DNA of 6,989 nucleotides from BQJD01 sp964350265. Lineage in GTDB: Bacteria; Pseudomonadota; Gammaproteobacteria; Arenicellales; CAJQKF01. The notes under the pieces were generated by a model that worked only from the letters and a program-made list of their open reading frames with translations, did no database searches and was not told the DNA's origin. The position numbers were made by a program, and so were the translations under genes. Where the stretch lies: the NCBI GenBank assembly GCA_964350265.1, contig CAYGJZ010000131.1:1-6989 (forward strand), in the 5' to 3' direction. Shown here piece after piece: positions 1-5,910 of the stretch (within the stretch, counting starts at the first letter, position 1; the number at the start of each line of letters is the position of its first letter).

Positions 1-1
1 C

Positions 2-988
2 ACGCCGGAGGTCTATCCCAACGGCATCTCCACCAGCCTGCCCTTCGACGTGCAGGTGGCCATGGTGCGCTCCATCGCCGGCTTCGAGCATGCCCACCTG
101 ACGCGGCCCGGCTATGCCATCGAGTACGACTTCTTCGACCCCCGCGACCTGAAGCCGACGCTGGAGACCCACCACCTGGCCGGGCTCTACTTCGCCGGCC
201 AGATCAACGGCACCACCGGCTACGAGGAGGCCGCCGGACAGGGCCTGGTTGCCGGTCTCAACGCCGCCCGCGCGGTGCTCGACCTGGAACCGTGGTACCC
301 CCGTCGCGACCAGGCCTACCTCGGCGTGATGATCGACGACCTGACCACGCGCGGCGTCACCGAGCCCTACCGCATGTTCACCTCCCGCGCCGAGTACCGG
401 CTGAAGCTGCGCGAGGACAACGCTGACCTGCGCCTGACCGCCATCGGCCGCGAACTCGGGCTGGTCAACGACGCGCACTTTGCGCGCTTCTCCGCCAAGG
501 CCGAACGACTGGCCGCCGAGCAGGACTTTCTCGCCCGTACCTGGCTGGCGCCCGGCCGGCTGGACGATGCGGTGGTGCGCGAGGTGCTCGGCCAGGAACT
601 GCGGCGCGAGACCTCGCTGGCCGAGCTGCTGCGCCGCCCGGAAACCGGCTACCCCGCGGTGGTCCGCCTGGCCGCCGACCACGTGCCGCTGGGCGATGGC
701 GAGGACGATGCCGCGATCATCGAGCAGATCGAGATCCAGGCCCGCTACAGCGGCTACCTGCAGCGCCAGGACGAGGAGATCGCGCGCCAGCGGCGTCACG
801 AGGACACGCCGCTGCCTGCCGACATCGACTACCAGGCCGTGCGCGGCCTGTCCGCCGAGGTGCGCCAGGTGCTGGCCGCGGCACGGCCGCACACCGTGGG
901 CCAGGCGGCGCGGCTCTACGGCATGACCCCGGCGGCGGTATCGCTGCTGCTGGTGCACCTGAAAAAGCACGACATGCTGGCGGCCTGA
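2..988 (+). CDS. mnmG: MnmG (GidA), tRNA uridine-5-carboxymethylaminomethyl modification enzyme, C-terminal part (5' end outside window)
   Basis: FAD-dependent enzyme that works with the GTPase MnmE to place the carboxymethylaminomethyl group on wobble U34 of certain tRNAs. The open frame runs from the left edge (first full codon at base 2) with no start, so only the last 328 residues are present. The full-length family is about 630 residues, so the N-terminal half with the main FAD-binding motif lies upstream. Seen here are YPNGISTSLPFDVQ at the very start, PGYAIEYDFFDPRDLKPTLE, the FAD-contacting GLYFAGQINGTTGYEEAAGQ, the conserved EPYRMFTSRAEYRL-LREDNADLRL stretch, and the helical C-terminal MnmE/tRNA-binding domain ending GMTPAAVSLLLVHLKK. 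The GTG at 50 is internal and should not be taken as the start. The stop lies 12 bp before rsmG, which suggests one transcript. Identification is near certain from motif identity with E. coli GidA. Confidence 0.97.
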   Translation, partial: TPEVYPNGISTSLPFDVQVAMVRSIAGFEHAHLTRPGYAIEYDFFDPRDLKPTLETHHLAGLYFAGQINGTTGYEEAAGQGLVAGLNAARAVLDLEPWYPRRDQAYLGVMIDDLTTRGVTEPYRMFTSRAEYRLKLREDNADLRLTAIGRELGLVNDAHFARFSAKAERLAAEQDFLARTWLAPGRLDDAVVREVLGQELRRETSLAELLRRPETGYPAVVRLAADHVPLGDGEDDAAIIEQIEIQARYSGYLQRQDEEIARQRRHEDTPLPADIDYQAVRGLSAEVRQVLAAARPHTVGQAARLYGMTPAAVSLLLVHLKKHDMLAA

Positions 989-1000
989 GCCGGCGCCACC

Positions 1001-1666
1001 GTGGACGTGAACGACGCGACGCCGGTCGAACCCGCCGCCGGGCCCCGGGACCTCCTGGTGGACGGACTCGGTGCCCTGGGCATCCCCGCCGGGGAGCCCC
1101 TGGTCGAGGCGCTGCTCACCCACCTGGCGCTGCTGCGACGCTGGAACCGTGCCTACAACCTGACCGCGGTGGACGACCCGCTGCGCGCGGTGTCGGTGCA
1201 CCTGCTCGATTCGCTGGCGGTGGCGCCCTACCTGCGCGGCCACCGCATCATCGACGCCGGCACCGGCGCCGGCTTCCCGGGCCTGCCCCTGGCGCTGCTG
1301 CGGCCGTCAACGCACTTCGTGCTGCTCGACAGCCGCGGCAAGAAAGTCCGCTTCGTTGACACGGTGATCCGCGCCACCGGCATCGGCAACGCCGAGACGG
1401 TGCAGGCACGGCTGGCGCAATACCCGGCCGAGGGCAAATTTGATACGCTTGTGGCGCGGGCGTTCTCCTCCCTGTCGTCGATATACCACGACGGTCGACG
1501 CCTGCTCGCGCCGGGCGGGCGCATCCTCGCCCTCAAGGGCCAGCACCCGGGCGAGGAAATCGAAGCGCTCAACCGGCAGGCAAGGGTTCGCCTGGAACTG
1601 GTCCGGCTGAAGGTGCCCTATCTCGACGCCGCGCGACACCTGGCCGTCATCGAACCGGACGAATAA
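1001..1666 (+). CDS. rsmG: RsmG (GidB), 16S rRNA (guanine527-N7)-methyltransferase
   Basis: Cytoplasmic SAM-dependent methyltransferase that makes m7G527 in 16S rRNA. Loss of this activity is known in other bacteria to give low-level streptomycin resistance. The 221-residue product has the Rossmann SAM-binding motif IDAGTGAGFPGLPLALL at residues 84-100, the acidic strand end LLDS at 108-111 followed by GKKVRF, the family ARAF at 152-155, ALKGQ at 177-181, and RHLAVI near the C-terminus. The upstream RWNRAYNLTAV (48-57) and HLLDSLAVAPYL (67-78) are typical GidB signatures. The family is usually about 205-215 residues. The GTG at 1001 gives an N-terminus some 14 residues longer than E. coli, and a second in-frame GTG at 1058 is possible but would cut into the first helix. 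Neither has a Shine-Dalgarno, so initiation probably depends on coupling to mnmG. parA follows after 6 bp. Confidence 0.95.
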   Translation: MDVNDATPVEPAAGPRDLLVDGLGALGIPAGEPLVEALLTHLALLRRWNRAYNLTAVDDPLRAVSVHLLDSLAVAPYLRGHRIIDAGTGAGFPGLPLALLRPSTHFVLLDSRGKKVRFVDTVIRATGIGNAETVQARLAQYPAEGKFDTLVARAFSSLSSIYHDGRRLLAPGGRILALKGQHPGEEIEALNRQARVRLELVRLKVPYLDAARHLAVIEPDE

Positions 1667-1672
1667 CGACCC

Positions 1673-2431
1673 ATGAACCGCGTCATCGCCGTAACCAACC
1701 AGAAGGGCGGCGTCGGCAAGACCACCACGTGCATCAACCTGGCCGCCTCGCTGGTGAAGACCAAGCGGCGGGTGCTGCTGATCGACCTCGACCCGCAGGG
1801 CAATGCCACCACCGGATCGGGGGTGGCGCGCGATGCGGTGGATGCGTCCATCTACGACGTGCTGCTCGGCGAGACCGGCATCGAGCCGGTGCTCGTTGCC
1901 ACCAGCGGCGGCTACGACCTGGTCCCGTCGGAGTCCGGCCTGGCCGGCATCCAGGTGGAACTGGCCGACGCCGACGATCGCGACCACCGGCTGAAAAAGG
2001 CGCTGGCGGCGCTCGGCGACCGCTACGACTTCGTCTTCATCGACTGCCCGCCGGCCCTGAACGTGCTCACCATCAATGCCCTGGTCGCCGCCCACTCGGT
2101 GCTGATCCCGGTGCAGTGCGAGTACTATGCCCTGGAGGGACTCACCGGGCTGCTCGAGACGGTGGCGAAGATCCGCCAGGGCTATAATGCCGAACTGGCC
2201 ATCGAGGGACTGCTGCGCACCATGTTCGACGGTCGCAACTCGCTGGCCAACGAAGTCTCCGACCAGTTGCACAGCCATTTCGGCGACAAGGTCTTCCGCA
2301 CCCTGATCCCGCGCAACGTGCGCCTGGCCGAGGCACCCAGCTATGGCAAGGCGGTGATCGAGTACGACCCGGCCTGTGCCGGCAGCCAGGCCTACCTGTC
2401 GCTGGCCGGCGAGATGTTGAGGAGGGGGTGA
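1673..2431 (+). CDS. parA: ParA (Soj), chromosome partitioning ATPase
   Basis: Walker-type ATPase that binds the nucleoid non-specifically in its ATP form and drives segregation of ParB-bound origin regions. The 252-residue protein is the short chromosomal type with no N-terminal HTH extension. The deviant Walker A motif KGGVGKTT is at residues 11-18 with both lysines present. Walker A' LLIDLDPQGNATTG lies at 35-48 and Walker B VFIDCPPALN at 121-130. The conserved C-terminal IPRNVRLAEAPSYGKAVIEY (212-231) is diagnostic for the Soj group. The gene starts 6 bp after rsmG with no clear ribosome binding site and ends overlapping parB, so all four genes probably share a transcript. A perfect TATAAT hexamer lies inside the gene at 2183-2188 (see findings). 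All key residues are intact. Confidence 0.96.
   Translation: MNRVIAVTNQKGGVGKTTTCINLAASLVKTKRRVLLIDLDPQGNATTGSGVARDAVDASIYDVLLGETGIEPVLVATSGGYDLVPSESGLAGIQVELADADDRDHRLKKALAALGDRYDFVFIDCPPALNVLTINALVAAHSVLIPVQCEYYALEGLTGLLETVAKIRQGYNAELAIEGLLRTMFDGRNSLANEVSDQLHSHFGDKVFRTLIPRNVRLAEAPSYGKAVIEYDPACAGSQAYLSLAGEMLRRG
2420..2425 (+). promoter_or_regulatory. Shine-Dalgarno deciding the parB start
   Basis: A full AGGAGG lies inside the last codons of parA, 5 bp before ATG 2431. It is one of only two strong ribosome binding sites in the window. It favours the ATG over the GTG three bases upstream and suggests that parB is initiated efficiently in its own right as well as by coupling to parA. Confidence 0.85.
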
Positions 2432-3318
2432 TGGCGGCAAAGAAATCACGACTGGGCCGTGGCCTCGACGCCCTGATCGGCGCACCGGAGGCCAATCCGG
2501 CGGGCAGCGTTCCGGCCGCGGACAAGGCCCCGCCCATGCGCGACGGCGTCGTCGAGCTGAAGGTGGAGCAACTGCGTCGCGGCCGCTACCAGCCCCGCGT
2601 GCGCATGGACGACGAGGCGCTGGAGGAACTGGCCGCGTCGATACGCAGCCAGGGCATCATCCAGCCGATCCTGGTCCGCGAACTGCCCGCCGGCGGCTAC
2701 GAGATCCTGGCCGGCGAACGGCGCTGGCGCGCCGCCCAGCGCGCCGGCCTGGCCGAGGTCCCGGTGGTGATCCGGCAGGTCGCCGACGAGGCGGCCATGG
2801 CGGTGGCGCTGATCGAGAACATCCAGCGCGAGGACCTCGGCCCGATCGAGGAGGCCGCGGGCATCCGGCGGCTGCTCGACGAGTTCGGCCTTACCCACCA
2901 GCAGGTGGCCGAGACCATCGGCCGCTCGCGCACCGCGGTCAGCAACCTGCTGCGACTGCTGAATCTCGACGCCCCGGTGCGCGACCACCTGGCCGAGGGC
3001 CACATCGAGATGGGGCATGCCCGTGCCCTGCTGTCGCTGCCGAAGGAACGCCAGGCGGGGGCCTGCGAGGTGGTGATGCACCGCCGCCTGTCGGTGCGCC
3101 AGGCCGAGCAACTGGTGCGCCGCCTGCTGGCACCGTCGACGTCATCGGAATCGTCCGGCAAGACGGAGAAGAGTGGCGACATCCGCGCCCTGGAAGACGA
3201 ACTGTCGGAAAAGCTCGGCGCCAGCGTGCACATCGACCACGGCCGTCGCCGCGGCCGGCTGGTGATCGAATACCACGACCTCGACGAGCTCGACGGCATC
3301 CTCGCGCGGATTCGCTGA
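2431..3318 (+). CDS. parB: ParB (Spo0J), chromosome partitioning CTPase/DNA-binding protein
   Basis: Binds parS sites near the origin, slides as a CTP-dependent clamp, and stimulates the ParA ATPase. The 295-residue product has, in order: an N-terminal basic ParA-contact peptide with SRLGRGLDALIG (6-17); a variable linker to about 38; the N-terminal CTP-binding domain with YQPR (53-56), the GERRWR box (95-100) and ENIQREDLGPIEEA (129-142); a helix-turn-helix around 155-176 (THQQVAETIGRSRTAVSNLL); a low-complexity Ser/Lys linker (about 236-250); and a C-terminal dimerisation domain. I chose ATG 2431 over the in-frame GTG at 2428 because AGGAGG at 2420-2425 sits 5 bp from the ATG but only 2 bp from the GTG. 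The start overlaps the parA stop as TGATG, indicating translational coupling. It converges on hisC with 19 bp between the stops. Confidence 0.96.
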   Translation: MAAKKSRLGRGLDALIGAPEANPAGSVPAADKAPPMRDGVVELKVEQLRRGRYQPRVRMDDEALEELAASIRSQGIIQPILVRELPAGGYEILAGERRWRAAQRAGLAEVPVVIRQVADEAAMAVALIENIQREDLGPIEEAAGIRRLLDEFGLTHQQVAETIGRSRTAVSNLLRLLNLDAPVRDHLAEGHIEMGHARALLSLPKERQAGACEVVMHRRLSVRQAEQLVRRLLAPSTSSESSGKTEKSGDIRALEDELSEKLGASVHIDHGRRRGRLVIEYHDLDELDGILARIR

Positions 3319-3339
3319 GCTACCGCCGGCGGGCGGCTC
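3317..3339. terminator. Possible hairpin between the converging parB and hisC ends
   Basis: GAGC (3317-3320) can pair with GCTC (3336-3339), and the space between holds the perfect palindrome CCGCCGGCGG (3323-3332). The hairpin spans the whole 19 bp gap plus parts of both stop codons. No T-run follows on either strand, so it is not a standard intrinsic terminator. It could still slow polymerase between the converging genes. In DNA this GC-rich such pairing arises easily by chance. Confidence 0.25.
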
Positions 3340-4405
3340 AGCGGTCGCCGGCGAGAATCTCCCCGAGCGCATCCACCAGCGCCTGGCATTCCGCCTCGGT
3401 ACCCACCGTGATGCGCAGGAAGTCCTCGATGCGATCCTGTGAGAAGTGACGCACCAGCACCCCGCGCCGGCGCAGGGCGTCGGCCAGCTCGGCACCACCA
3501 CGATGGTGGTGACGGGCAAACAGGAAGTTCGCCTTCGACGGCAGTACCGTGAAGTCCATGCCGGCCAGGGCCGCGGCCAGCCGTTCCCGGCTGTCCATGA
3601 TGCGCCGCCGGGTTTCCTCGAAGTGCGCCTGGTCGAGCATGGCGGCCACCGCCCCGGCCTGGGCGAAACGGTCCAGCGGGTAGGAGTTGAAGCTGTTCTT
3701 CACCCGCAGCAGGGCCTCGATGAGCCCGGCATCGCCGATCGCGTACCCCACCCGCAGGCCGGCCAACGAACGCGACTTGGACAACGTCTGCACCACCAGC
3801 AGGTTGTCGTAGGTGCGGGTCAGCGGCACCGCGCTGTCGCCGCCGAAGTCCACGTAGGCCTCGTCCACCACCACCACCGACTCGCTGTTGGCGAGCACCA
3901 GTCGCTCGACCTCGGACAACGGCAGGTGCTTGCCGGTCGGTGCATTGGGATTGGGGAAGACGATGCCGCCATGACCGCCGGCATAGTCGTCCACCTGGAG
4001 GTCGAAATCCTCGCTCAGTGGCACCGGCTGCGCCTCGATGCCGAACAGCGCACAATACACCGGGTAGAAGCTGTAGCTGATGTCCGGGAAGCGCACCGGG
4101 GCGCCGTGGTCGAGCAGGGCGCGGAAGACATGGGCCAGCACCTCGTCGGAACCGTTGCCGACAAAGACGTTGTCCACCGCCACCTCGTGGCAGCGGGCCA
4201 GCGTCTCGCGCAGACGGGTGGACTCCGGGTCCGGGTACAGGCGCAGGTCCGCGTCGACCACGCCATGCATCGCCGCCAGTGCGCCCGGTGACGGTGGGTA
4301 GGGGTTCTCATTGGTATTGAGCTTGACCACGCCACCCTGGCGCGGTTGCTCACCGGGAACGTAGGGACGCAGCGTGCCCACCACGGGGCTCCAGAATCGG
4401 TTCAC
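3338..4405 (-). CDS. hisC: HisC, histidinol-phosphate aminotransferase (PLP-dependent)
   Basis: Class I/II fold aminotransferase that interconverts imidazole-acetol phosphate plus glutamate and L-histidinol phosphate plus 2-oxoglutarate in histidine biosynthesis. From GTG 4405 the protein is 355 residues, the usual family size. Visible are PYVPGEQP, KLNTNENPYPPSP near the N-terminus, GNGSDEV (PLP phosphate region), FPNPNAPTG with the PLP-contacting Asn about residue 152, VVDEAYVDF (Asp about 181, Tyr about 184), and TLSKSRSLAGLRVGYAIG with the Schiff-base Lys about 210. The frame stays open to ATG 4558, but the extra residues have no family resemblance, and homologues begin at or just before the NRFWSPVV segment. 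TTG 4420 is an alternative start. None of these starts has a good Shine-Dalgarno. The gene is not beside other his genes here and is divergent from the next gene, so it is probably transcribed alone. Confidence 0.95.
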   Translation of the reverse strand: MNRFWSPVVGTLRPYVPGEQPRQGGVVKLNTNENPYPPSPGALAAMHGVVDADLRLYPDPESTRLRETLARCHEVAVDNVFVGNGSDEVLAHVFRALLDHGAPVRFPDISYSFYPVYCALFGIEAQPVPLSEDFDLQVDDYAGGHGGIVFPNPNAPTGKHLPLSEVERLVLANSESVVVVDEAYVDFGGDSAVPLTRTYDNLLVVQTLSKSRSLAGLRVGYAIGDAGLIEALLRVKNSFNSYPLDRFAQAGAVAAMLDQAHFEETRRRIMDSRERLAAALAGMDFTVLPSKANFLFARHHHRGGAELADALRRRGVLVRHFSQDRIEDFLRITVGTEAECQALVDALGEILAGDR

Positions 4406-4485
4406 GAAGGCGTGGCTCAACGAGAGGATCGGGGGAGGCGCTACGGTAGCAGCGAGACCGGCCGCCCGCAACGTGCGCGGCGCCA

Positions 4486-4513
4486 TGGCGACGCCCGCCA
4501 ATGGGTGTAGAAT
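4486..4513 (+). promoter_or_regulatory. Weak candidate sigma-70 promoter for the gene at 4604
   Basis: TAGAAT at 4508-4513 matches five of six bases of the -10 consensus. It is one of few AT-rich spots in the 198 bp divergent gap between hisC and the downstream gene. A poor -35 (TGGCGA, 4486-4491; three of six) sits 16 bp upstream. It would give a 5' leader of roughly 85 bases. No matching promoter could be recognised on the other strand for hisC. The rest of the gap (4406-4603) shows no RNA gene or terminator, only a short inverted repeat at 4440-4450. Confidence 0.3.
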
Positions 4514-4603
4514 TGCGACAAACCGCATACGGAAATCCGCCGCCCCGCCACGGTCCACGCCGTTCCGCCCGGCGGCCCCGCCAGCCCTCGTGCCCCAGCA
4601 TCC

Positions 4604-5437
4604 ATGGTAAAGAAACGATCATCCAACATCATCGATCTCGCCAACCGTCGCCGTGACCGTGACCGCTTTGGCCCCGGTGCCGCCGAGCAACGCGCCCTGG
4701 ACCGTGCCCAGGAGCAGATCTACCGCGCCTGGGAACTGGGCGACTCCATCGAGCGGGTGGAGATCGCGGAGGAGGCGCTGGCCATCTCGCCGCTGTGCGC
4801 CGATGCCTGGGTGATGCTGGCGGAAGACGCCGCGGAAACCCTGGAAGAGGAAATCGAGCTCTACAAGAAGGCGGTGGACGCCGGCGAGAAGGCCCTCGGC
4901 GAAGCCTTCTTCGACGAGGAAGTCGGCCGCTTCTGGGGCGTTGCCGAATCGCGTCCGTACATGCGCGCCCGCGCCGGGCTGGCCCACTGCCTGTGGGACC
5001 AGGGCGAACACGACGCGGCCATCGGCCACTACGATGCCCTGCTCACGCTGAACCCCGCCGACAACCAGGGCATCCGCTTCCTGCTGGTCACCAGCCTGGT
5101 GCTGCTGTCCCGCCACGCCGACGCCATGGCGGTGATGGACGCCAATCCCGAGGACGAGTACTCGGCGGTGTGGGCCTACAGCCGCGCGCTGATCGACTTC
5201 CGCGAACACGGCAACGTGAAGTCGGCGCGGGAACTGCGTGCCTTCGCGGTGCGCGTGAACCGCTTCGTCCCCGACTACCTGTCCGGCGCCGCGCGGATGC
5301 CGAAATTCCCGCCCGACTATGTCAATCCCGGCGACAAGACCGAGGCCGTGTCCTACGTCTACGACAACCGCCAGGCCTGGCAGGACACCCCCGGCGCGGT
5401 GGACTGGCTGGTCAAGGAAGCAACGCCGGCGGACTGA
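4604..5437 (+). CDS. Tetratricopeptide-like protein, resembles bacterial ST7-like family; function unknown
   Basis: A 277-residue protein with no signal peptide or membrane segment, so probably cytoplasmic. It opens with a very basic stretch (VKKRSS, then NRRRDRDR at about 14-21), followed by acidic helical repeats. TPR-like units are seen around 44-75 (AEEALAISPLCADAWVMLAE), 80-100 (LYKKAVDAGEKALGEAFF), and 117-152 (RPYMRARAGLAHCLWDQGEH then AAIGHYDALLTLNPADNQGI). Two further helical pairs run to about 215. The tail, with PDYVNPGDKTEAVSYV and ending TPGAVDWL, is a pattern I recall from bacterial proteins matched to the ST7 family (named after human suppressor of tumorigenicity 7). That assignment is from memory and only moderately secure. 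ATG 4604 is the natural start but lacks a Shine-Dalgarno. It is transcribed divergently from hisC and convergently to the GFA-like gene (11 bp gap), so it is probably monocistronic. A scaffold or adaptor role is guesswork. Confidence 0.8.
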   Translation: MVKKRSSNIIDLANRRRDRDRFGPGAAEQRALDRAQEQIYRAWELGDSIERVEIAEEALAISPLCADAWVMLAEDAAETLEEEIELYKKAVDAGEKALGEAFFDEEVGRFWGVAESRPYMRARAGLAHCLWDQGEHDAAIGHYDALLTLNPADNQGIRFLLVTSLVLLSRHADAMAVMDANPEDEYSAVWAYSRALIDFREHGNVKSARELRAFAVRVNRFVPDYLSGAARMPKFPPDYVNPGDKTEAVSYVYDNRQAWQDTPGAVDWLVKEATPAD

Positions 5438-5448
5438 GCCGGCGCCGT

Positions 5449-5868
5449 TCAGGCAGGCGGGTCGGGATACTCGTCGAAGGCCGGCGCGTCGGCGGCGGCG
5501 TCGAACCACGCCGCCCGGTCGCGCCAGAAAATGCGGTCGTCCGGCCGTCGGTCCGGGTCCACGTCCAGGGTGCCCGCCGGCACCACCAGCGAGGTGCCGG
5601 TCCGGTTGACGTAGGGCAGGCCGGAACCGCAGACGCTGCAGAAGGCGCGGGCGAAGCGGCTCGCCGAGGACAGTTCGAAGCGCGTCACCTTGTCCTCCCC
5701 GCTCAGCCAGCGGATCTGTTCCGGCGCCGCGAACAGGTTGCAGGCATGGGCGGCCGCGGTGGCCTTGCGGCAGCGGGAACAGTGACACAGGTGAAAGGCC
5801 TGGAACGGACCGGTCACCTCGTAGGTCACCGCGCCGCACAGGCAGCTGCCGGGGTACACGTCGCTCAT
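5449..5868 (-). CDS. GFA/CENP-V family zinc-binding protein
   Basis: Small (139-residue) cytoplasmic protein of the family named after glutathione-dependent formaldehyde-activating enzyme. The fold is a beta-sandwich built around Zn-binding cysteines. All expected ligands are visible: C9 and C11 (SCLCGAV), C28, C30 and C33 (CHCSRCRKAT), and C77 and C80 (FCSVCGSGLPYV). The C-terminal part with GTLD and IFWRDRAAWFD matches the usual end of family members. Most relatives have no proven activity. The name should not be read as evidence of formaldehyde detoxification, and no formaldehyde dehydrogenase gene is nearby. The start at ATG 5868 is supported by AGAGGA (bases 5880-5875) with 6 bp spacing. 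The gene lies 42 bp downstream of the Sel1-type gene on the same strand and may be cotranscribed with it. Confidence 0.93.
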   Translation of the reverse strand: MSDVYPGSCLCGAVTYEVTGPFQAFHLCHCSRCRKATAAAHACNLFAAPEQIRWLSGEDKVTRFELSSASRFARAFCSVCGSGLPYVNRTGTSLVVPAGTLDVDPDRRPDDRIFWRDRAAWFDAAADAPAFDEYPDPPA

Positions 5869-5874
5869 CGGGAA

Positions 5875-5880
5875 TCCTCT
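5875..5880 (-). promoter_or_regulatory. Shine-Dalgarno of the GFA-like gene
   Basis: AGAGGA on the - strand, 6 bp before ATG 5868. It fixes the start and shows that the gene does not need coupling to the upstream Sel1-type gene for translation. Confidence 0.8.
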
Positions 5881-5894
5881 TTATCGGGTCATGT

Positions 5895-5908
5895 GCTCGC
5901 AGGCGAGC
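5895..5908 (-). terminator. Small hairpin just after the Sel1-type gene
   Basis: GCTCGC (5895-5900) and GCGAGC (5903-5908) are perfect inverted repeats, forming a 5 bp GC-rich stem with a 4-base loop. On the - strand the hairpin follows the TAG stop (5913-5911) by two bases and precedes the GFA-like gene. No T-run follows, so at best it is a weak attenuator or 3'-end stabiliser between the two genes. Confidence 0.25.
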
Positions 5909-5910
5909 GT

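Noticed and set aside
985..997. CTGAGCCGGCGCC occurs at the mnmG stop and again at 5434-5446 at the stop of the ST7-like gene
   Set aside because: A 13 bp GC-rich match between two places in 7 kb is close to chance expectation, and the flanks do not match.
1437..1487. AT-richer patch in rsmG with TTGATA (1440-1445) and TATACC (1482-1487) as a possible parAB promoter
   Set aside because: The spacing of 36 bp is far from the 17 bp needed, and neither hexamer has a partner at the right distance.
1307..2485. Long - strand open frame (392 codons) opposite rsmG and parA
   Set aside because: It lies antisense to two fully recognisable genes, and its product has no family motif. Long antisense frames are normal in DNA of this GC content.
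2697..4055. - strand open frame (452 codons) across parB and hisC
   Set aside because: It overlaps parB antisense and hisC in another frame. Its product is Arg/Gly/Ala-rich low-complexity sequence, typical of a GC shadow.
3446..4291. + strand open frame (281 codons) opposite hisC, rich in His and Gln
   Set aside because: It is the mirror of a highly conserved aminotransferase. The His/Gln bias is what the reverse complement of GC-rich codons gives.
4440..4450. Inverted repeat GCTAC-G-GTAGC in the hisC upstream region
   Set aside because: Five-base arms are too short to call an operator without conservation, and it is not recognised as a known regulator site.
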